From contig CAMVYG010000054.1 in assembly GCA_947171615.1 (NCBI GenBank), positions 1 through 11,906 on the forward strand: a stretch of 11,906 nucleotides of DNA, in the 5' to 3' direction. Positions within the stretch are counted from its first letter, which is position 1. Every line of letters begins with the position of its first letter. Positions 6,818 to 11,906 of the stretch are shown here, one piece after another. This DNA comes from an uncultured Clostridia bacterium (lineage in GTDB: Bacteria > Bacillota > Clostridia > Oscillospirales > Acutalibacteraceae). Below the pieces are notes generated by a model. It ran no database searches. It had not been told where the DNA came from and saw nothing but the letters and a program-made list of their open reading frames with translations. The position numbers and the translations under genes are program-made.

Positions 6818-8023
6818 ATGAAAAACTACAGCAAAATCACCCCGGAGGGAACAAGGGATATTCTTCTGGGCGAATGTCGGGCGCGGCGCGAGGTGGAAAA
6901 ACGGCTTTCCGGCATTTTTTCTTTGCGGGGCTACCATGAGGTAATGACTCCGGGACTGGAATATTACGATGTGTTTCGGCTCTCTGGAGCGGCTTTGCCA
7001 CAGCAGGAAATGTATAAGACCACGGATAACCACGGCAGGCTTTTGGCGGTGCGCCCGGATTCCACCCTGCCCATTGCCAGAATGGCTGCCTCCCGGCTGC
7101 AAAGCAGCCTCCGGCCTCTGCGGCTGTTTTACAGCCAGCAGATCTACCGCAACCGCCCGGATCTTTCGGGCCGCAGCGATGAATGCACCCAGATGGGCAT
7201 TGAGCTGCTGGGGGCTTCGGGACTTCGGGCGGATCTGGAGGCTGTTTCCCTGGCGGTGGAGGCCCTTTCCGCCTGTGTGAAGGATTTTCGGATAGAGATC
7301 GGGCACGCAAAGCTTTTTCCCGTTTTGGCGAACCGCCTGGCGCTGCCGGAGGAAAAGCGGGAAGAGCTGCGGGAGGCCATTGAATCAAAAAATTATGGAA
7401 TGCTCAGCGCTTTGCTGGACCCTTTGGGGGACGATCCGGCGGTAGAAGCCATCAGGCGGCTGCCCAGGCTGTTCGGCGGAGAAGAGGTTCTGCGGGAAGC
7501 GGAGCGCTGGTGCACTGGGGAGGAAAGCCGGGAGCTCCTGGGTTCTCTGAAAACCTTATATGCTTCCCTCAAGGAGCTGGGGCTTGGCGAAAGGCTGATG
7601 GTGGATCTGGGCTTGGTACAGGCCAGAGATTATTATACAGGCGTGGTATTCAGCGCCTATGTGCAGGAAGTTGGGGACGCCGTTCTTTCCGGCGGCCGGT
7701 ATGATGAGCTCTGCGGGAAATTCGGTATGCCCATGCCGGCTGTGGGCTTCGCCATGGATCTTGATGCGGCAGCGGCGTTGCTGCCGGATTTTCCCGGAGA
7801 AACGGAACAGCCGGAGATTCTGGTTTACGGTGAAGCGGGCTTTGAGATACAGGCTCAAAAGCTGGCGGCTTCTCTTGTTTCCCAAGGGACAGCCTGTGTG
7901 TGCTCTGTGTTTGATACATGGGAAGAATCTATAGAGTATGCGAAAAAGACAGGAATTTCAAGAGTGTTCTCTGTGGGGGAGGCCACCCGGAAGCTGAACA
8001 TTGGAAAGGGGGAAACGCCATGA
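6818..8023 (+). CDS. hisZ: ATP phosphoribosyltransferase regulatory subunit HisZ
   Basis: A paralogue of histidyl-tRNA synthetase (401 aa) that joins short-form HisG in a hetero-octamer. It is needed for catalysis and confers feedback inhibition by histidine at the first step of histidine synthesis. The class II synthetase fold is visible: an N-terminal 'PEGTRDILLGEC' segment, a motif 2-like 'LFYSQQIYRNRPDLSGRSDE' (the arginine-rich loop), ARDYYTG at 269-275 and SGGRYDE at 291-297. The 'S-Q-Q-I-Y' wording and the R-D-Y-Y-T-G form differ from the usual 'RGLDYYTG' of genuine HisS. With hisG immediately following, this favours HisZ over a tRNA synthetase. About 70 C-terminal residues resemble a shortened anticodon-binding-like domain. 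ATG at 6818 follows a strong AAAGGAGG site at 6805-6812. The stop overlaps the hisG start (ATGA), suggesting coupled translation and balanced subunits. Confidence 0.93.
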   Translation: MKNYSKITPEGTRDILLGECRARREVEKRLSGIFSLRGYHEVMTPGLEYYDVFRLSGAALPQQEMYKTTDNHGRLLAVRPDSTLPIARMAASRLQSSLRPLRLFYSQQIYRNRPDLSGRSDECTQMGIELLGASGLRADLEAVSLAVEALSACVKDFRIEIGHAKLFPVLANRLALPEEKREELREAIESKNYGMLSALLDPLGDDPAVEAIRRLPRLFGGEEVLREAERWCTGEESRELLGSLKTLYASLKELGLGERLMVDLGLVQARDYYTGVVFSAYVQEVGDAVLSGGRYDELCGKFGMPMPAVGFAMDLDAAAALLPDFPGETEQPEILVYGEAGFEIQAQKLAASLVSQGTACVCSVFDTWEESIEYAKKTGISRVFSVGEATRKLNIGKGETP

Positions 8024-8682
8024 GACCGCTGCGCATGGCCCTGACAAAGGGCAGGCTGGAAAAATCTACGGTAGCGCTGCTGGAAAACACCGGCATGAAC
8101 TGTGAAAGCCTTCGGGAAAAGGGCAGAAGGCTGATCCTCCCAGTAAGCGGCGGAACGGAGAACCCGGCGAAGCTTCAGGTGGTTCTTTCAAAGGCCCCGG
8201 ACGTGCTGACCTATGTGGAGCACGGCGTTTGCGAACTGGGCGTGGTGGGAAAGGATGTGATCCAGGAGCACGGAGGACGTTTCTTTGAAATTCTGGATCT
8301 CGGCTTTGGCAAATGTGGTTTTGCCCTGGCCTGCCCAAAGGGAACGGATTTTTTTCACGGCTATCAAAGCAAGACCGTTGCCACCAAGTACCCCAATGTG
8401 GCCCGGCGTTTTTTTGAAAGCAAGGCCATGGACGTGCGTATTATCAAAATTGAAGGCTCTGTGGAGCTTGCGCCGCTGTTGGGACTGGCAGACGGAATCG
8501 TGGATATTGTGGAAACCGGCGCTACCCTTCGGGAGAACGGCCTGGAGGTGGTGGAACGCATTTCAGAAATTTCCGCCCGGCTGATCGTCAATCCCGCCGC
8601 TATGAAGCTGCGAAAGCGGGAAATTGAGGAGCTGGCCGCCCGGCTGGAGCAGGAAGGAAAAAGGGAGGAAGCTGTAACATGA
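8020..8682 (+). CDS. hisG: ATP phosphoribosyltransferase catalytic subunit, short form
   Basis: Cytoplasmic enzyme that condenses ATP and PRPP to phosphoribosyl-ATP, committing flux to histidine. At 220 aa it is the short form, which lacks the C-terminal regulatory domain of long HisG and depends on HisZ. Evidence includes the N-terminal 'MALTKGRLEKSTVALLENTG' nucleotide-binding start, 'LGVVGKDVIQEHG', and the family signature 'VDIVETGATLRENGLEVVE', which forms the PRPP-binding loop. The frame is open upstream to 7918, but ATG at 8020 is chosen. It overlaps the hisZ TGA in ATGA, follows an AAAGGGGGAA site at 8005-8014, and gives the canonical N-terminus. Its own stop overlaps the hisD start in the same way. 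Confidence 0.96.
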   Translation: MRPLRMALTKGRLEKSTVALLENTGMNCESLREKGRRLILPVSGGTENPAKLQVVLSKAPDVLTYVEHGVCELGVVGKDVIQEHGGRFFEILDLGFGKCGFALACPKGTDFFHGYQSKTVATKYPNVARRFFESKAMDVRIIKIEGSVELAPLLGLADGIVDIVETGATLRENGLEVVERISEISARLIVNPAAMKLRKREIEELAARLEQEGKREEAVT

Positions 8683-9971
8683 TACAAACGGTAACAGGCA
8701 GCAGAGAAGTCTGCGCCGCTTTTTTGGAGGACTTAAAAAAACGTGTGGGGCAGACTGACCCCGCCATCGAGCAGAGCGTAAAAGAAATTTTGGAAGCGGT
8801 GCGGCAGCGGGGAGACCAGGCTGTAAAGGAGTTTTCCAGGAAATTTGACGGCTGGACGCCGGAAACACTGGAGCTGACCCGCCCGGAAATGGAAGAGCTG
8901 GCAAAGGGCTGCGATCCTGTTTTTTTAGAGTCTCTGAAGCTGGCGGCGGAAAATATTCGGGTCTTTCACATGCGGCAGAAGCAGCAGAGCCGGATCGACC
9001 CCATGGCAAACGGGATCATTACCGGCCAGCGGGTGCGGGGGCTGCACCGGGTGGGAGTTTACGTTCCCGGCGGCACAGCTGGTTATCCTTCCTCTGTGCT
9101 GATGAACGTGATCCCCGCCAAAGTGGCGGAGGTGGGGGAGATCGTTATGGCTACCCCGCCGGGCAGGGCCGGAAGCCCTGACCCCAACATCATTGCCGCC
9201 GCGTTGATCGCAGGCGTGGATCGGGTGTTCCTTATGGGCGGGGCTCAGGCGGCAGCCGCGCTGGCCTATGGCACAGAGACGGTGCCCAGGGTGGATAAAA
9301 TCGTAGGCCCGGGCAATATCTTTGTGGCCACGGCAAAAAAGCAGCTGTACGGCATAGTGGATATCGATATGATCGCGGGCCCCAGTGAGATCTTGATTCT
9401 GGCGGATCATTCCGCCGATCCCGAGTATCTGGCGGCGGATCTGATGAGCCAGGCGGAGCATGATCCCATGGCCTCCGCTATTTTGATCACCGATTCCGAA
9501 GCGCTGGCAAACAGCACGGTACGCGCCCTGTACCGCCAGGTGGAGGGGCTTTCCCGCAAAGCCATTATCGAAAAGTCTCTGGACCGGTTTGGCGCGGTGA
9601 TCGTCTGCGAAACCATGGACGAGGCGGTAGAATTTGCCAACGAGCTTGCTCCGGAGCATCTGGAAGTCTGCTGTGAAGAGCCCTTTACCTATCTGGGTAG
9701 GCTGGATAACGCCGGGTCCGTGTTTTTGGGCAACTACTCCCCGGAACCCTTGGGGGACTATTTTGCCGGGGCCAACCATGTGCTGCCTACCGGCGGAACG
9801 GCCCGGTTCTTTTCTCCCCTCTCAGTGGACGATTTTATCAAGAAATCCAGTTTCATCTATTATCCCAGGGAAGAGCTTTTAAAAGCGGCCGACCATATTA
9901 TCCGGCTGGCGGAAACGGAAGAACTGACCGCTCACGCCAATTCCGTCAGAGTCAGGCTGGATCAGAAATAA
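8679..9971 (+). CDS. hisD: Histidinol dehydrogenase
   Basis: Zinc enzyme of 430 aa that catalyses the last two oxidations, L-histidinol to L-histidinal to L-histidine, with two NAD+. The zinc ligands of the family are all in place: Gln258 and His261 (SQAEHDP), Asp360 (LGDYFAGANHVLPT) and His419 (TAHANS). The catalytic pair Glu326-His327 is in LAPEHLEV. Several positions equal the E. coli HisD numbering or differ by one. Other family segments include 'GVYVPGGTAGYPSSVLMN', 'IVGPGNIFVATAKKQLYG' and 'DMIAGPSEILI'. The length is standard. ATG at 8679 overlaps the hisG TGA as ATGA and is preceded by AGGGAGG at 8662-8668. Confidence 0.98.
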   Translation: MIQTVTGSREVCAAFLEDLKKRVGQTDPAIEQSVKEILEAVRQRGDQAVKEFSRKFDGWTPETLELTRPEMEELAKGCDPVFLESLKLAAENIRVFHMRQKQQSRIDPMANGIITGQRVRGLHRVGVYVPGGTAGYPSSVLMNVIPAKVAEVGEIVMATPPGRAGSPDPNIIAAALIAGVDRVFLMGGAQAAAALAYGTETVPRVDKIVGPGNIFVATAKKQLYGIVDIDMIAGPSEILILADHSADPEYLAADLMSQAEHDPMASAILITDSEALANSTVRALYRQVEGLSRKAIIEKSLDRFGAVIVCETMDEAVEFANELAPEHLEVCCEEPFTYLGRLDNAGSVFLGNYSPEPLGDYFAGANHVLPTGGTARFFSPLSVDDFIKKSSFIYYPREELLKAADHIIRLAETEELTAHANSVRVRLDQK

Positions 9972-9998
9972 AACCGCACCGCATTGCTTGCGGCCAAT

Positions 9999-10003
9999 GG
10001 GGG
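9999..10003 (+). promoter_or_regulatory. Ribosome binding site favouring the ATG at 10012 as hisC start
   Basis: GGGGG lies 8 nt before the ATG at 10012 and can pair with the CCUCC of 16S rRNA with one G-U. The other in-frame candidates, TTG 9988 and ATG 9997, have no Shine-Dalgarno sequence upstream. A small potential hairpin, CCGC (9979-9982) with GCGG (9990-9993), lies just before it. Confidence 0.5.
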
Positions 10004-10011
10004 CTTATCCT

Positions 10012-11064
10012 ATGTACGAATTAAATGAAAAATTGAAATCGCTGAAGCCCTATGTCCCTGCGGAGGCGGAGGGGATGATCCGACTGGACGCCAACGAATC
10101 CTTTCTGCCCCTGCCGGATGGTGTGTTGGAAGAGGTGCAAAAAGCGCTGGGGCAGGTGGAATTTAACCGCTATCCCGACCCCGCCGCGAAGGAGCTGTGT
10201 AAGGCCTTCGCGGAATATTACGGGGTTCCAGCGGAATGTGTGGCGGCGGGAAACGGCTCTGATGAGTTGATCACCGTGCTCTTTTCCGGCTTTTTGCAAA
10301 AGGGAGAGGCCTATGCCACCATCGAACCGGATTTTTCCATGTACACGCTGAATGGCTTTGTGCAGGAAGCCCGTCATGTGGCCCTGCAAAAAACAGCAGA
10401 TTTCCGGCTGGATATTGACAAGCTCATCGAAACCTGCAACAATGAAGAGGTAAGGCTGTTGATTTTCAGCAATCCCTGCAATCCCACCTCTGTGGTATGC
10501 CCCAGGGAGGAAGTCCGGCGGCTGGTGCGTGGGGTCAATGCCCTGGTGGTGCTGGACGAAGCCTATATGGATTTTTCCGATCAAAGCCTGCTGCCGGAAG
10601 TGCAGGAGCATGAGAATCTTGTAATCCTCCGCACCTGTTCCAAGGCCATCGGCATGGCGGCGCTGCGGCTGGGCTTTGCCGTGGCCCGCAAAGAGCTGAT
10701 CAACGCTGTGCGGGCGGTAAAATCCCCTTATAATGTGAATACGGTATCTCAGCTACTGGGAACTGCTGTGCTGCGCAGGAAGACCGATTTGGAGAAAGCG
10801 AAAAAGCAGCTTCTTTATGGGCAAAGGGAGCTGGTATCGAAGCTTCGGCAGATTGGAAAGCGGTATCCTGGAAGGTTCCGCCTGCTGCCGGGAGAAACAA
10901 ATTTCGCGGCGCTGACGCTGGCGGACGGGGAAGCTCTCTGCCGGTTTTTGTGGGAACAGGGGATTGCGGTGCGGTACACAGGAGGACTTCTGCGGGTCAC
11001 CTGCGGCAGAGCAGAGGAGAATAAGGCTTTTTGTACTGCTTTTGAGCGGTATTTGCAAAAATAA
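10012..11064 (+). CDS. hisC: Histidinol-phosphate aminotransferase
   Basis: PLP-dependent class I/II aminotransferase (350 aa from this start) that converts imidazole acetol phosphate and glutamate to L-histidinol phosphate. Visible are 'LKPYVPAEAEGMIRLDANES' at the N-terminus and 'AAGNGSDELI' for PLP phosphate contact. The cofactor-ring Asn and Asp fall in NPCNPTS (Asn157) and LDEAYMDF (Asp182). The Schiff-base Lys211 lies in CSKAIGMAALRLGFA, and a 'GLLRVTCG' substrate-binding Arg segment is near the C-terminus. The frame extends upstream to TTG 9988 and ATG 9997, which would add 8 or 5 residues. ATG 10012 is preferred for its upstream GGGGG. It lies 40 nt after hisD and 21 nt before hisB. 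Related aminotransferases such as CobD share the fold, but operon context supports HisC. Confidence 0.93.
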   Translation: MYELNEKLKSLKPYVPAEAEGMIRLDANESFLPLPDGVLEEVQKALGQVEFNRYPDPAAKELCKAFAEYYGVPAECVAAGNGSDELITVLFSGFLQKGEAYATIEPDFSMYTLNGFVQEARHVALQKTADFRLDIDKLIETCNNEEVRLLIFSNPCNPTSVVCPREEVRRLVRGVNALVVLDEAYMDFSDQSLLPEVQEHENLVILRTCSKAIGMAALRLGFAVARKELINAVRAVKSPYNVNTVSQLLGTAVLRRKTDLEKAKKQLLYGQRELVSKLRQIGKRYPGRFRLLPGETNFAALTLADGEALCRFLWEQGIAVRYTGGLLRVTCGRAEENKAFCTAFERYLQK

Positions 11065-11085
11065 CACAGGAAGAAGGAAACAGGT

Positions 11086-11670
11086 ATGGAACGGTATGCG
11101 GAGCTTCACCGGGAGACAAGGGAAACTGAGGTTTCTGTGGAATTGTCTTTGGACGGTGGCGAGGGCAGGATCTCTACCGGAGTGGGATTTTTTGACCATA
11201 TGCTCACTGCGCTGTCAGTCCATGGCGGCTTGGGCCTTACAGTGAAAACGGTGGGCGATTGGGCAGTAGACTGCCACCATACCATTGAAGATACCGGCAT
11301 TGTGCTGGGTCAGGCCTTCGGGGCGGCTTTGGGGGACAGGCGGGGGATCCGGCGGTACGGCAGCGCCTTTATTCCCATGGATGAAGCGCTGGCCTTTGCG
11401 GCGGCGGATATCAGCGGCCGTCCCTTCCTGGTGTTTCACGGCGAATTTCCCCAGGAAAGAGTGGGGGATTTTGATACCTGTATGACGGAGGAGTTTTTCC
11501 GTGCCTTTGCGGTCAATGCCGGGATCACCCTGCATTTGGAGTGTAAATACGGCAAAAATTCTCATCATATGATCGAGGCGTTGTTTAAGGCAGCCGCCCA
11601 TGCGCTGAAGGACGCTGTAAGCCTCTGCGGGGATCAAAACGCGGTTTTATCCTCCAAAGGTATGCTGTAA
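11086..11670 (+). CDS. hisB: Imidazoleglycerol-phosphate dehydratase
   Basis: Manganese enzyme of 194 aa that dehydrates imidazole glycerol phosphate to imidazole acetol phosphate, the substrate of the neighbouring HisC. Metal-binding motifs are intact: FFDHM around residues 35-39, DCHHTIED at 62-69, 'MDEALAFAAADISGRP' in the middle, and SHHMIEA at 159-165. It is the monofunctional form, without the N-terminal histidinol phosphatase domain of enterobacterial HisB, so a separate HisN/HisJ-type phosphatase must be encoded elsewhere. The third motif reads K-N-S-H-H instead of the more usual N-N-H-H, a mild variation outside the metal-binding histidines. ATG at 11086 follows AGAAGG at 11072-11077. 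Confidence 0.97.
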   Translation: MERYAELHRETRETEVSVELSLDGGEGRISTGVGFFDHMLTALSVHGGLGLTVKTVGDWAVDCHHTIEDTGIVLGQAFGAALGDRRGIRRYGSAFIPMDEALAFAAADISGRPFLVFHGEFPQERVGDFDTCMTEEFFRAFAVNAGITLHLECKYGKNSHHMIEALFKAAAHALKDAVSLCGDQNAVLSSKGML

Positions 11671-11688
11671 GGGAAAGGGAGGAAGCAT

Positions 11689-11906
11689 ATGATCGTTTTA
11701 CCGGCCATTGATTTGCAGGGCGGAAAATGTGTTCGTCTGTATCAGGGCGATTACAGCACCGCCGAGGTGGTGGCGCCTGATCCCGTTTCCACCGCCCGCT
11801 GGTTTCAGGAGCAGGGAGCTCATTGGATCCATATGGTCGATCTGGACGGTGCAAAAGGCGGAGAGCCGAAAAACGCGGAGGCTATTTTTGATGTGCTGCA
11901 AAATGT
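11689..11906 (+). CDS. hisA: ProFAR isomerase HisA, N-terminal part (runs off the window)
   Basis: Start of the (beta/alpha)8-barrel isomerase that converts ProFAR to PRFAR in histidine synthesis. The visible 72 codons begin with 'MIVLPAIDLQGGKCVRLYQGD', with the catalytic Asp8 in the first beta strand. The 'HWIHMVDLDGAKGG' strand follows near residue 50. The ATDLDGA-like wording and 'GGKCVRLYQGDY' separate HisA from its paralogue HisF, which would read 'RIIPCLDVKDGRVVKG'. An AGGGAGG site at 11676-11682 precedes the ATG by 6 nt. The gene begins 18 nt after hisB, with no hisH in between. The frame is open to the window edge. Confidence 0.95.
   Translation, partial: MIVLPAIDLQGGKCVRLYQGDYSTAEVVAPDPVSTARWFQEQGAHWIHMVDLDGAKGGEPKNAEAIFDVLQN

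Noticed and set aside
7918..8019. Upstream extension of the hisG frame by 34 codons
   Set aside because: It overlaps the hisZ 3' end in another frame and would add a non-homologous N-terminus. The ATG at 8020 has the ribosome binding site and the ATGA coupling.
6818..8023. Histidyl-tRNA synthetase (hisS) instead of hisZ
   Set aside because: The synthetase-like motifs are present but modified, the gene directly precedes short-form hisG with overlapping codons, and short HisG requires HisZ.
8925..9779. 284-codon open frame on the - strand opposite hisD
   Set aside because: hisD on the + strand has every catalytic residue in place, so the antisense frame is a by-product of its codon use.

Overview
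The window reads as an ordinary chromosomal core-gene region of a low-redox, fairly GC-rich Firmicute, most likely a member of the Clostridia in the Oscillospiraceae/Ruminococcaceae sphere. That placement is an inference. It rests on a Gram-positive-type PolC replicase, the split HisZ plus short-form HisG ATP phosphoribosyltransferase, strong AGGAGG-type ribosome binding sites, TTG start codons, and GC-rich third positions that throw long antisense shadow ORFs. All genes lie on the + strand.

Region 1 (1..6661) is a housekeeping cluster. It holds the 3' end of a gene that is probably dxr (MEP isoprenoid pathway), then rseP (intramembrane site-2 protease), ispG (iron-sulfur MEP pathway enzyme) and polC (replicative DNA polymerase III alpha subunit with built-in proofreading). 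Gaps are only 33 to 45 nt and no promoter or terminator is evident between them, so they look co-transcribed. The order dxr-rseP-ispG-polC is a familiar Firmicute arrangement.

Region 2 (6662..6817) is the only intergenic space of note. It contains a nested inverted-repeat structure, then a perfect 13-bp hairpin followed by a T-rich tract (probable polC terminator). A near-consensus sigma-A promoter has its -35 hexamer inside that hairpin and its -10 exactly 17 bp downstream. The predicted leader of the next operon is only about 25 nt.

Region 3 (6818..11906, continuing past the edge) is a histidine biosynthesis operon: hisZ-hisG-hisD-hisC-hisB-hisA. The first three genes are linked by ATGA stop/start overlaps and the rest by gaps of 18 to 40 nt. 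HisZ and HisG form the first enzyme, HisD the last, HisC and HisB act late on imidazole intermediates, and HisA (truncated by the window) is the isomerase. hisH does not lie between hisB and hisA.

I found no mobile element, CRISPR array, RNA gene or evidently novel system. The most interesting signals are the overlapping terminator/operator/promoter at the polC-hisZ junction, the nested structure just upstream of it, and the missing hisH.
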